From Methylacidimicrobium sp. AP8 (GTDB lineage Bacteria > Verrucomicrobiota > Verrucomicrobiia > Methylacidiphilales > Methylacidiphilaceae): DNA of 64,000 bases. Under the pieces are notes generated by a model. The model was given only the letters and a program-made list of their open reading frames with translations. It made no database searches and was not told where the DNA came from. A program made the translations under genes and the position numbers. The stretch spans positions 124,001-188,000 of the forward strand of contig NZ_LR797830.1 in the NCBI RefSeq assembly GCF_903064525.1, in the 5' to 3' direction. Of this stretch, positions 52,321 to 59,765 are shown piece by piece (position 1 is the stretch's first letter; each line of letters starts with the position of its first letter).

Positions 52321-52369
52321 AAGCTCGAAATTAAGGGGATACGGCCCATAGAGAAAAGAGAGAAGAGAT

Positions 52370-53119
52370 GTGACCAAATTTTATGTCCTCGGCTTTTGCA
52401 TCGCCTTTCTGATCGGGCTGACGGGAGTCGGTGGCGGCACCTTGACGGTCCCCATCCTTCTTTTTCTCGGGATCGAGCCGGCCGTCGCCGTCGGGGTCGC
52501 CTTGGGATTCTCCGCTCTCATTAAGATCCCGAGCTCCCTCATCTACTTTATCCGAGGGGATATCAACAAGCGGATCCTGCTGCTTCTCTCCTTGGGCGGG
52601 ATTCCCGGGGTGGTAGCCGGCTCGTTTTTGCTCGGCCATCTTTCGCGGAAAAGCCACCTCGGCTCTTTCCTCCTGCTGGCCATCGGCCTAACGGTCGTTC
52701 TCTCCTCCCTGCTCAATCTCTGGTTTACCCTGACCGATCACCGCCTCCCCCTCCACCGTTACTTGCGATGGCTTCCCGCTTTTTCATTCTTCATCGGGGT
52801 CGAGGTCGGGTCATTCTCCGCCGGGGGCGGTGCCTTGGGGAGCCTCCTGCTACTGACCTTGACCAAGCTCAGCCCGAGCGAGGTCGTAGGAACGGATATC
52901 GCCTTCGGCATGCTCCTTTCGCTGATCGGCGGGGGCATTCACGCTCACCAGGGGATGAGCGACTCCCGACTCATTTTGGCCATGGTCTCGGGTGGAATTT
53001 TGGGTGCGATCGGAGGTGCGTATGCCTGCACGGTTATCCCGAAAAAGCCGGCCCGAGTCTTTCTTCTGGTCTGGTTGATCTTCGTTGGAAGTATGGTCGC
53101 TGTGCGCGCGGTCCGGTAG
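52370..53119 (+). CDS. TauE/SafE family sulfite/anion exporter
   Basis: 249 residues with about seven to eight membrane helices in two repeats. The family exports sulfite, sulfoacetate or related anions. The repeat signature appears as GLTGVGGGTLTVPILLF near residue 16 and GSFSAGGGALGSLLLLTL near residue 150. The start is GTG 52370 after AGAGAAGAGAT. It converges on sqr, so a sulfur role is plausible: removing sulfite formed by sulfide or sulfane oxidation. Substrate is inferred only. Confidence 0.85.
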   Translation: MTKFYVLGFCIAFLIGLTGVGGGTLTVPILLFLGIEPAVAVGVALGFSALIKIPSSLIYFIRGDINKRILLLLSLGGIPGVVAGSFLLGHLSRKSHLGSFLLLAIGLTVVLSSLLNLWFTLTDHRLPLHRYLRWLPAFSFFIGVEVGSFSAGGGALGSLLLLTLTKLSPSEVVGTDIAFGMLLSLIGGGIHAHQGMSDSRLILAMVSGGILGAIGGAYACTVIPKKPARVFLLVWLIFVGSMVAVRAVR

Positions 53120-53196
53120 CGGAAAAGACGGCAGTGGCGCGGTGGTGGTCCCTCTACCGCCTTTCCGGCGCGTAGGATCGACAAGAAGCGGAGCGG

Positions 53197-54339
53197 TCAG
53201 ATGACCGCCGTCGGAACCAAGTACCAGTAAAGCTTGTTGAAGGCCATCTTCTGAAGATGGCGGAATTCGTTAGGTTCGTCCACGACCGGCGGATGATCGT
53301 AATCAAAGTCGAGGATAGCCGCTTTGCCGTATCCTGAATCGATGAAGCAGGTGACATGCCCGTTGTAAACCGCTTTTCCCGGCAAGGGTTCCTCTTTATG
53401 GATCGCGGCCACGATCTGCTCGACGATGACCGGCGCCTCGAAATGCGCCGTGCTTCCGGCCTTGCTGATCGGCAGGTTGGTTGTGTCCCCGAGCGCCCAA
53501 ACATTGGGCAGTCCGTCCACCCGGAGCGTGCTGCGATCGGTCTTGACCCAGCCATCGTTGTCGGCCATCGGGTGTCCCCGCAGGAATGGCGCTCCCTTAT
53601 GCAGCGGAGTCATCACCAGGATGTCGAAAGGAAGCTCGGTTCCTTCCAGGCTCTTGACGATCTTCTTTTCGGCGTCGACCGATTCGAGGTTGAAAAAAGT
53701 TTCCGCGCGGATACCGCGCTGCTCGAACAACGACCGGACTACGGGCACGACGCTATCGATCTGGAAGACATCGTTCAAGGGGGAGGTGTAGATGATCTCG
53801 GTCTGGGACCGGATCCCTTTATGGGCTAAGAATGCCTCCGCAAGAAGAGTAAACTCGAGCGGAGCGACGGGGCACTTGAAAGGGATTCCTCCCACTCCCA
53901 CCACGAGACGTCCGCCTTCGAACTCGCTGAGCTTGTGGTAGAGCCGATAGGCCGCGTCGGGCGTATAAAAATGATCCGCTCCGGCTACGAATCCCTCTAC
54001 GGCATCCGGACAGGGAACCGAGCCGGTGGCGATAATCAAGTAGTCGTAGGACAGGGTATGCCCTTTGGCGGTCCGCACCGCCTGCTTGTCCGGGAGCCAC
54101 TCCGTAATCGTCTCAATCCGTAGCTTGACTCGGGGATTGAGCAACTTCCGCTCGGAGCGCGCGATCTTTCTCGGGTCCTCCTCCCCGAACGGGATGTAGA
54201 GCTGAGCGGGCTGGTAGTAGTGGAGAGGAGAATCGCTGACGACTTCGATCGAGGCCTCTTCGGGCCGCAGCCGGTGTGCCAGCCGGTTGGCCACGATCGT
54301 TCCTCCGGTTCCGCCTCCGAGGATGAGGATTGTTTTCAT
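53197..54339 (-). CDS. sqr: Sulfide:quinone oxidoreductase-like flavoprotein
   Basis: 380 residues. A Rossmann dinucleotide fold at ILILGGGTGGTIVANRLAHR, a second motif YDYLIIATGSVPCPDAVEGF and the FAD-closing WALGDTTNLPISKAGSTAHF mark the FAD-disulfide oxidoreductase family that oxidises sulfide to polysulfide at the membrane. Cys110, Cys156 and Cys331 are candidates for the catalytic set, but the 110-156 spacing is wider than in the classical type I enzyme, so the subtype is uncertain. Last gene of a dsrE-tusA-sqr unit, 51 bases after tusA. Confidence 0.82.
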   Translation of the reverse strand: MKTILILGGGTGGTIVANRLAHRLRPEEASIEVVSDSPLHYYQPAQLYIPFGEEDPRKIARSERKLLNPRVKLRIETITEWLPDKQAVRTAKGHTLSYDYLIIATGSVPCPDAVEGFVAGADHFYTPDAAYRLYHKLSEFEGGRLVVGVGGIPFKCPVAPLEFTLLAEAFLAHKGIRSQTEIIYTSPLNDVFQIDSVVPVVRSLFEQRGIRAETFFNLESVDAEKKIVKSLEGTELPFDILVMTPLHKGAPFLRGHPMADNDGWVKTDRSTLRVDGLPNVWALGDTTNLPISKAGSTAHFEAPVIVEQIVAAIHKEEPLPGKAVYNGHVTCFIDSGYGKAAILDFDYDHPPVVDEPNEFRHLQKMAFNKLYWYLVPTAVI

Positions 54340-54390
54340 GCTGCGCCGATCATTTCCCGGGAAAGCCGACAGGACAAGAGAGGCGGCAGG

Positions 54391-54633
54391 CTAATGATTC
54401 TTGCGGCAGAGGAAGCGGGTGGCTCCGGGTGCAACCTCTTCCATGCCGACAAGCTCGTATCGAGCCTTCTGGATCCAGGCGGGGATGTCCTTCTTGCTCC
54501 CCTCGTCCGCCGAAATGACCGCCACTACATCGCCCACGTTGGCCGAGCGGACCAGCCGGATCAACTCCATGAGGGGCCCTGGGCAAAAGCTCCCCCGCGC
54601 ATCGACCTCCTTGGCAATCTTGACACCCTCCAT
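54391..54633 (-). CDS. tusA: TusA-like sulfurtransferase
   Basis: 80 residues, family size. TusA proteins carry a persulfide on a conserved Cys. The signature is FCPGPLMEL with Cys17; AKEVDARGS precedes it as usual. A second Cys near the end (RFLCRKNH) is not conserved in all members. It sits between dsrE-like and sqr, so it probably moves sulfane sulfur between them rather than acting in tRNA thiolation. Confidence 0.9.
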   Translation of the reverse strand: MEGVKIAKEVDARGSFCPGPLMELIRLVRSANVGDVVAVISADEGSKKDIPAWIQKARYELVGMEEVAPGATRFLCRKNH

Positions 54634-54685
54634 GATTTCCTCCGTTTTTTCCGCAGCTTCCGGTGAGAACGAAGTCGAGTTTTTC

Positions 54686-55099
54686 TTACAGGAAAAGGAT
54701 CTGCCCGCCCGAAGCCTCCTCGACGAAATGGCCGACCCCCACGATCTCGCTCACGATCGGCTCGAGATCCTCGAGCTTGATCGAGAGCAGATCCATCGTG
54801 AGCCCGCACGCCTTGACCTTGACGTCTCCGATCTCCTTGGCGTTCTGCAGGGTCTCCAGCCAGTTGGGGACCTTCTTCTCTTCCAGGACGCGCAGAAATT
54901 GGGCGCCGAAATCCTCGAATTCCTTGCTGACTCTCCGGTTCTGTTTCCAATCCCCTTTGCGGAAGGCAAAAAGGCCGTAAAAGGTCGCAAAGATCGTCAC
55001 CTCCTTTTGCATGGCGGCGGCGCCGGAAGCGATGGTGGCGGCCGCCATCAGCTTATCGACGGTGCCGGAAAAGAGGACGATCGACAGTTTCTCGCTCAT
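54686..55099 (-). CDS. DsrE/DsrF family sulfur-carrier protein
   Basis: 137 residues. [20 protein letters not shown] is the DsrE-like Rossmann opening, with [15 protein letters not shown] next. The single Cys in [11 protein letters not shown] (near residue 100) corresponds to the reactive Cys of this family. A very strong ribosome site CAGGAGG precedes ATG 55099. It heads the likely dsrE-tusA-sqr operon. Members of this family in TusA/sqr clusters are thought to exchange sulfane sulfur with TusA. Confidence 0.85.
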   Translation of the reverse strand: MSEKLSIVLFSGTVDKLMAAATIASGAAAMQKEVTIFATFYGLFAFRKGDWKQNRRVSKEFEDFGAQFLRVLEEKKVPNWLETLQNAKEIGDVKVKACGLTMDLLSIKLEDLEPIVSEIVGVGHFVEEASGGQILFL

Positions 55100-55218
55100 G
55101 AAAAAAACCTCCTGGAAGGAATTGCAATCGCATCCTTAGCCTTGTGATGACAATGCTTGCGCTCGCGCCGCTGCCGGTCAAGCAAAAAAGAATGCGCCGA
55201 TAGGGCGGCCCGGACGGT
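55100..55218 (-). terminator. Gap with weak terminator after the sigma gene
   Basis: On the minus strand a CGCC/GGCG stem is followed by CATTCTTTTTT just after the sigma-factor stop. The stem is only 4 bp, so this is weak. The rest of the 119-base gap should hold the dsrE promoter; a TTGACC is visible, but I could not assign a matching -10. Confidence 0.3.
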
Positions 55219-55800
55219 TCAGAGAAGCTGTTCCCTGGCGAGCGCCCTCCGCAAGCGTCGGCGTGCCCGGTAAAGCCGCATCTCCACGATCTTTCGAGAG
55301 CATCCAAGGGCCTGGGCGATCTCTTCGTAAGAGAGCTCTTCGTATTCGAAGAGGACCAGAGCCTCTCGGAGCCGTGCCGGCAGGGAGAGAACCGCCGAAC
55401 GGACCCGCTCGCAGATCTCCTCCTTTTCGAGCCGGGCGCCCGGTGGGCACTCCTCCCCGAGGCGTTCCTCCCATGAGGGCGCCCCGTTTTTGTCCGTGCA
55501 TTCCGCGAGGGAAACGGTCGGATGCCTCTTGCGCCATCGGGCGAGGTTGCGGCTGAGATTGGTGGCGATTGTGAAGAGCCAGGCCGAAAAGCTGCCCTTC
55601 GGCCTGACCTTGTGGCGGGCCTCGTAAACCCGGACGAAGGTTTCCTGCGCCAGATCGGCCGCAGAGGCCGCATCGCCGGTGAGCCGGCAAAGAAGTCGAA
55701 AGAGTCTCTCCTGCCAACGATCCATGAGCTCGTTGAGCGCCCGATCGTCCCCCTTTGCGAGACGCGCCATGGTTTCCCAGTCGGGATCCGGCTCGCTCAT
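55219..55800 (-). CDS. ECF sigma factor (CnrH-like position)
   Basis: 193 residues, two sigma regions and no region 3. Region 2 is LFRLLCRLTGDAASAADLAQ followed by ETFVRVYEARHKVRPKGSFS and AWLFTIATNLSRN; region 4 is LPARLREALVLFEYEELSYE followed by EIAQALGCSRKIVEMRLYRARRRL. The ATG at 55800 overlaps the upstream periplasmic-protein stop in ATGA, so it is the last of three coupled genes. By order and architecture the three resemble CnrY, CnrX and CnrH, the nickel/cobalt stress regulators of Cupriavidus. Its target promoters are unknown but probably include neighbouring pumps. Confidence 0.9.
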   Translation of the reverse strand: MSEPDPDWETMARLAKGDDRALNELMDRWQERLFRLLCRLTGDAASAADLAQETFVRVYEARHKVRPKGSFSAWLFTIATNLSRNLARWRKRHPTVSLAECTDKNGAPSWEERLGEECPPGARLEKEEICERVRSAVLSLPARLREALVLFEYEELSYEEIAQALGCSRKIVEMRLYRARRRLRRALAREQLL

Positions 55801-56276
55801 CGGCCGCGTTCTTTCCTTTGCGCGACGCTCGCGTCCGGCGGCAAGCCCAACAGCTCTTCGGACACGAGGGCTAAATACCGTTGCCGTTGATGCGCAGAGA
55901 GCTCGCGGCTGACCGCGTAGATGTGCTCCATGAAGGCCCGGCGGCAGTCGGAGATGAGCCGGTCCCGCTCGGCCAGGGCTGCGAGGATTTCCGGCGTCAG
56001 CGCAGAACTTTTCGCCAAAAGCTCCTTGAGCTTGGCGTCGCTCGCCAGGATCCGGCGGCACATCGCTTGGCAGCTCGGCCGATACGCGTCCTGCAGGCGG
56101 GAGACCGCCCGCGTCTGTTCCTCGGAGAGGTCGAGCTCCTGACGGAGCCATTGCAACGCCGGGTCGGGATTGCGGTTGGCTTGTCGGAAAGGGAGCGTCT
56201 CCAAGAAGAGGGTAGTCAGGTAGACGGTGACCGCGACGCCGATGGTCAGCGCGGCGAGCCGGAGGAACCTTTTCAC
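55797..56276 (-). CDS. Periplasmic metal-sensor-like protein (CnrX/Spy-like)
   Basis: 159 residues from GTG 56276, which overlaps the previous stop in GTGA. A single N-terminal membrane helix (residues about 5-25) is followed by an all-helical soluble domain starting with WLRQELDLSEEQTRAVSRLQ, the Spy/CpxP/CnrX style with a short LTPEILAAL and a final LSAHQRQRYLAL. Candidate metal ligands are Cys69 and Cys73 (C-x3-C, matching the spacing of His42/His46 in CnrX), Cys111, Met116 and His118. Replacing the CnrX His pair by Cys suggests a thiophilic metal or redox signal. It lies between the anti-sigma-like gene and the sigma gene. Confidence 0.75.
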   Translation of the reverse strand: MKRFLRLAALTIGVAVTVYLTTLFLETLPFRQANRNPDPALQWLRQELDLSEEQTRAVSRLQDAYRPSCQAMCRRILASDAKLKELLAKSSALTPEILAALAERDRLISDCRRAFMEHIYAVSRELSAHQRQRYLALVSEELLGLPPDASVAQRKERGR

Positions 56277-56575
56277 GGCGACTGTCCTTCCCGAGCGGCG
56301 GCGAGGGCCTGCGGGTCGATCGACTGGAAGTATTGGGCTTTGAGGGCCGCCGACCGCTCCCGTTGCCATCGAGCCACCTGGCTCGTCGCAAGAAGGAAGG
56401 CGAGGATGGAGGAAGCGAAGATCGCCGCCACGGTTGCGCGGCTGGGTCGAGCGGGCGGAAGGGTCGTTTGGGAGCGTAAGGCCACCCGCTTCCAGACCTC
56501 CGATTGAAAGGCGCTGGGGAGCCGACCCTCCGGCCGCCAGCTCTGCAGAAGCTCGTCCAATCGATCGTCGCTCAT
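56273..56575 (-). CDS. Small membrane protein, probable anti-sigma factor (CnrY-like)
   Basis: 100 residues. A short cytoplasmic N-terminus (MSDDRLDELLQSWRPEGRLP) of about 45 residues precedes one membrane helix (residues about 48-64, ATVAAIFASSILAFLLA) and a 35-residue periplasmic tail. CnrY has the same plan. No homology is strong, as is normal for such short anti-sigma factors. It is the first of three coupled genes, and its stop overlaps the sensor gene start. The gene is divergent from the yqjD-like gene by 203 bases. The anti-sigma role is inferred from position, size and topology. Confidence 0.65.
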   Translation of the reverse strand: MSDDRLDELLQSWRPEGRLPSAFQSEVWKRVALRSQTTLPPARPSRATVAAIFASSILAFLLATSQVARWQRERSAALKAQYFQSIDPQALAAAREGQSP

Positions 56576-56723
56576 TTTCCGCGATTTGCTCTCTCTCCGG
56601 CTATGATAAACACCACCCGGCTCTTTCCGCCCGCGCAAAATCCGAAGAGAGGCTCGCAATCGGTTCTCGGGGCTATGCCGGACGACCGCCGTGGGATGGG
56701 GGCAAGAGAAACGAAAGCCTCGC

Positions 56724-56753
56724 TTGCACCCCTAGGTGGTCGTCTGCTATTCT
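56724..56753 (+). promoter_or_regulatory. Probable promoter of the yqjD-like operon
   Basis: TTGCAC (56724-56729) and TATTCT (56748-56753) are 18 bases apart, and GGATAGGAGG precedes ATG 56779 by about 7 bases. It lies in the 203-base gap shared with the divergent anti-sigma-like gene. Confidence 0.45.
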
Positions 56754-56778
56754 CGAAGAAGGGGATAGGAGGTTTGGC

Positions 56779-57084
56779 ATGAATGAAGTTATCACTAGGC
56801 AGAAGCTCCTCAACGATGTGCGGGAGGTGATGCACGACGCGGAGATCCTCGTGAAGGAATCGGCGGGCAGTCTCAGCGAAAAAGCTCGCGACGTGCAGGA
56901 GCGCTTGACCGCCCGAATCAGCTCGCTGCGCGAGTATCTGGGCGAGCGGGAGGACCGTTTGGCCAGCCGCGCGATGGGGGGAATCCAGGAAGTCGATCGG
57001 ATCGTCCGCGATCATCCCTACGAGGCGGTCGGTGTGGGAGTGGTCTTCGGTGTTCTGCTCGGGGCGCTCTTGAGCCGCCGATAG
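56779..57084 (+). CDS. YqjD/ElaB-like membrane-anchored ribosome-associated protein (DUF883)
   Basis: 101 residues. A long amphipathic helix (LLNDVREVMHDAEILVKESA) with several charged turns ends in the typical YEAVGVGVVFGVLLGALLSRR anchor. DUF883 proteins of E. coli (YqjD, ElaB) tether ribosomes to the membrane in stationary phase. A near-perfect ribosome site AGGAGG precedes ATG 56779. It is directly followed by a YqjE-like gene, as in E. coli. Confidence 0.85.
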   Translation: MNEVITRQKLLNDVREVMHDAEILVKESAGSLSEKARDVQERLTARISSLREYLGEREDRLASRAMGGIQEVDRIVRDHPYEAVGVGVVFGVLLGALLSRR

Positions 57085-57483
57085 ATGACGGAAGCGCAGC
57101 AGCGCGGCGGCGTCACCGGCTCGGGGCAGAAGCTGCTCACGCTTCTGCTGCGGTTGCTTGCGCTCCGGCTTGAGCTCTTTTCCGTGGAGCTTCAGTCGGA
57201 GATCGAGCGGTTGCTCCGCTTGCTCCTGTGGCTGGGTGTCGGTCTTTTCCTGGGTGCCCTGACGATCCTCTGGCTCGGGATCGCATTGCTCTCGCTGACT
57301 TGGAACGATCCGACGGCGCGAATCATCACCGTAGGAACAATCGGAGCGGTTTGCCTGGGGGCGACGATCTATGTGGGCGCCCAGGTATGGAAGCGAATGC
57401 GGATCTCGGGGACGCCGTTCGCCCAGACCATTCGCGAACTGGGCAAGGACGTCGCATGGCTGCACGATCGGGCAAGGAAATAA
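57085..57483 (+). CDS. YqjE-like putative Actinobacteriophage-holin-III-family membrane protein
   Basis: 132 residues. An N-terminal cytoplasmic helix is followed by two membrane helices (LLLWLGVGLFLGALTILWLG and TVGTIGAVCLGATIYVGAQV). YqjE family members are holin-like and accompany YqjD. Its ATG follows the previous stop with no gap. The function is unknown. Confidence 0.8.
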   Translation: MTEAQQRGGVTGSGQKLLTLLLRLLALRLELFSVELQSEIERLLRLLLWLGVGLFLGALTILWLGIALLSLTWNDPTARIITVGTIGAVCLGATIYVGAQVWKRMRISGTPFAQTIRELGKDVAWLHDRARK

Positions 57484-57797
57484 GGGAGCGGAGGATCCAG
57501 GAGCTCGTCGCCGCCTGCGACCGGCAGCGGGCGGAGCTAGGCGCCGCTCTTGACGAGCTGCGCACGCCCGTCCATATGCTGGAACTCGGCTGGCGCCTAG
57601 CGCAAGTGGTGCGGCCGGGCGTGCAGCTCTTCCGCGAGCTTCGTGACATCTGGGTCCTGCGTACGCCCAGCAAAACCCGGAGCTCGCTTCTTTCCGCCTG
57701 GCGGCTCCTTTCCTGGGCGGAACGGGCTCGGCTGGCATGGACGATCGGACGCTGGGCCGGCGACTTCCTGCTGGGCAGGGGGCGGCGCCGAGCCTGA
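57456..57797 (+). CDS. YqjK-like small basic protein
   Basis: 113 residues from ATG 57456, overlapping the previous gene by 28 bases. It is rich in Arg and Ala: ERRIQELVAACDRQRAELGA forms a helix, then ELGWRLAQVVRPGVQLFREL and LSWAERARLAWTIGRW. No membrane segment is clear. It occupies the yqjK position in the yqjD-E-K set and resembles it in size and charge. The 169-base gap after it holds a possible promoter for exbB. Confidence 0.6.
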   Translation: MAARSGKEIRERRIQELVAACDRQRAELGAALDELRTPVHMLELGWRLAQVVRPGVQLFRELRDIWVLRTPSKTRSSLLSAWRLLSWAERARLAWTIGRWAGDFLLGRGRRRA

Positions 57798-57891
57798 CCG
57801 CAGCCCGTTGCATTTACCGCTTGCTTCGGTTCGCCGTCTCGAGTATCGACAAGGAAGGGGACGGCGATCGTTGGAAACGGTGGGTTTGTGC

Positions 57892-57920
57892 TTGATCGGA
57901 TGGCCCGGCATAGCATAAGA
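57892..57920 (+). promoter_or_regulatory. Possible exbB promoter
   Basis: TTGATC (57892-57897) and ATAAGA (57915-57920) are 17 bases apart, 47 bases before the exbB ATG. Both boxes are partial matches. The remainder of 57798-57966 shows nothing else. Confidence 0.3.
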
Positions 57921-57966
57921 AGCGTGGCCCCATTCTGCTCCCTAAGCGGACTTCTCCCCTAGAGCC

Positions 57967-58635
57967 ATGATCTACCAACTCTTCCTCAAAGGCGGCCCGA
58001 TCATGTGGCCGATTCTTCTCCTGTCGGTCGTGACCGTGGCGGTGCTCTTCGAGCGCTTGCTCTTCCTTATGACCGAAACGCGGCGCAGGGATATCCCGCT
58101 CCTTCGGAAGATCTTCGAGCTGGTGGAGCACGGTCATCTCGCTCAGGCGCTGGCCATCGCGGAGAAATCGAAGGATCCGGTGATCCGGGTGCTCGCGGAG
58201 GGAATGCGCCACAAGGACGGGTCGGTCTCGGATGCCTTGCTCGAAGCAGCCAACTCGCAACTGGACCGTTACAACAAAGGCCTCGTCGTCTTGGATACCG
58301 CCGTTACGTTAGGACCGCTTCTTGGTCTCTTGGGCACGGTCACCGGAATGATGCGGGCGTTCAGCATCGTGGGTGGCGGAGAGCTCGCGGGGAAGCAGGC
58401 GGCGATTACGGGCGGCGTCGCCGAATCGCTGATCGCGGTGAGCTTCGGTCTGGGCGTGGCGATCGTGGCGATCGTGCCGCTCAATTTCTTCAGCGCCCGC
58501 ATGGAGGCCATGCGCCGGGAGATGGAAGCCGCCTCCACTAAGCTGGAAATGCTCCTGCTCCGCTTCCAGCGCCGTCCGTCGGGAGAAACCGAATACCTGG
58601 AGGGGGAGATTCCCGCCCATCGGCAGGGACGCTGA
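57967..58635 (+). CDS. exbB: MotA/TolQ/ExbB proton-channel family protein
   Basis: 222 residues with three membrane helices. The first, PIMWPILLLSVVTVAVLFERL, precedes a cytoplasmic loop; the last two contain TLGPLLGLLGTVTGMMRAFS, the family signature. Proton flow through such complexes energises TonB-dependent uptake or Tol-Pal. ATG 57967 is followed after 23 bases by an ExbD-type gene. No tonB or tolB lies near. The direction of use (iron or other metal uptake, or Tol) cannot be told. Confidence 0.9.
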   Translation: MIYQLFLKGGPIMWPILLLSVVTVAVLFERLLFLMTETRRRDIPLLRKIFELVEHGHLAQALAIAEKSKDPVIRVLAEGMRHKDGSVSDALLEAANSQLDRYNKGLVVLDTAVTLGPLLGLLGTVTGMMRAFSIVGGGELAGKQAAITGGVAESLIAVSFGLGVAIVAIVPLNFFSARMEAMRREMEAASTKLEMLLLRFQRRPSGETEYLEGEIPAHRQGR

Positions 58636-58658
58636 CCCGGGAATAATCATAAGCATCC

Positions 58659-59093
58659 ATGCGAGTCGCTCCGCCACGACGCCATCGGCCGCGTCTGGAG
58701 ATCATACCGTTTATCGACGTGATGTTCTTCCTCTTGGCCACCTTCATGATGGTCTCCTTGGCCATGGTGAAAAACCCCGGTGTAGCCGTGCAGCTTCCGA
58801 AGGCCCAGACGGCCGGCAGCGAGGAGCGGAAAGAGCAAGAGGTAACCCTTACGGTCACCGAAAAAGGGGAAGTCTATTTTGACCATGACAGGGTGTCCAC
58901 GGCCGAGCTTCCTGGCAGGCTGGCCGCTCTCAAGGCCCAGGTCGGGCCGGATAAGGCCAAGGTCTTCTTGAACAGCGATCGGAAAGCGACTTTCGATAAC
59001 GTCGTAGGCGTGCTCGACGAAATCCGCAAGCAAGGGATCACACGGATCGCCATTCAGACCGAAAAGGACGAAAACAACCAAAAGACCCCTTAG
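58659..59093 (+). CDS. exbD: ExbD/TolR-type biopolymer transport protein
   Basis: 144 residues. One membrane helix with the ion-pathway Asp, EIIPFIDVMFFLLATFMMVS, then a periplasmic domain ending FDNVVGVLDEIRKQGITRIAIQT. It follows ExbB by 23 bases. Together the two make the proton motor. Slightly longer C-terminal tail (EKDENNQKTP). Confidence 0.9.
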   Translation: MRVAPPRRHRPRLEIIPFIDVMFFLLATFMMVSLAMVKNPGVAVQLPKAQTAGSEERKEQEVTLTVTEKGEVYFDHDRVSTAELPGRLAALKAQVGPDKAKVFLNSDRKATFDNVVGVLDEIRKQGITRIAIQTEKDENNQKTP

Positions 59094-59135
59094 CCCGTTG
59101 CGTTTCGCCGCCCGGGGCTTTTGGCGCAGAGCGCG

Positions 59136-59600
59136 TTACTCCTCCGACGGCGAGCCAAGCGGATCGGCTAGCTCATACTCGTAGCGCACGCATCGCGAGC
59201 ACTCCGCCATCGATTCGGCAGCCCACTCCGGATGTTGCCGCCTGATCGACTCGAGCACTTCGCCGTGGGCTTCGGCTATCGAGAGAGGCCGATGCAACCG
59301 GAAGGCCTGCCGCAGGAACTCCTTGGAGGGAATCGGATGAATCGAGCCGTCTGCCCTCGGATAGAGGCGACAACCAAAGCCGTAGTCCAACCGGCCCCAG
59401 GCGGCAGGATCGATATCCCGGTCCTCAATGCGGATCGTGGGGGAGCCGAAGAATCGGTGCCTTTGCGCATCCGCGAGCGTCCGGATCGGGATCAAGCGGA
59501 TTTCGTGGATTCCGCCTTCCTCGACGAGCACTTCCTCGACATGGCGCAAGGCAGCGGTCCAATGCGGACAGCTGTCGAAGTAGAAAAGCTCGATTTGCAT
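59136..59600 (-). CDS. Thioredoxin-like protein with a CPxW motif
   Basis: 154 residues. The N-terminus MQIELFYFDSCPHWTAALRH places Cys11 in a CPHW turn. FFGSPTIRIEDRDIDPAAWG resembles the cis-proline side of thioredoxin folds (FLGSPTIRVDG in similar proteins near mercury genes). The C-terminus has a second Cys pair in ECSRCVRYEYE. It is a lone gene between ExbD and the RND end. Similar proteins are often annotated as thioredoxin family or alkylmercury-lyase-like. A thiol or metal role is inferred from the fold, not shown. Confidence 0.65.
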   Translation of the reverse strand: MQIELFYFDSCPHWTAALRHVEEVLVEEGGIHEIRLIPIRTLADAQRHRFFGSPTIRIEDRDIDPAAWGRLDYGFGCRLYPRADGSIHPIPSKEFLRQAFRLHRPLSIAEAHGEVLESIRRQHPEWAAESMAECSRCVRYEYELADPLGSPSEE

Positions 59601-59765
59601 GCGGCCTCCGCTCGCCTCCTGGTCAAAGATCCCTGCGGCCTCCCACGCAAGACGCGCCCCTCGCTCAGAGTAGCCGACTGACCGAGAACATTACAAATAC
59701 AAGCAACAGCGCGCAAGAGAATTTTTGCACAAAAGCCGCCGCTCGTGGCGAATCGGGGATGTCGG

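Noticed and set aside
53120-53196. GCGGT/ACCGC stem between tauE and sqr ends
   Set aside because: Only 5 bp, followed by CTTTCC; too weak to call a terminator.
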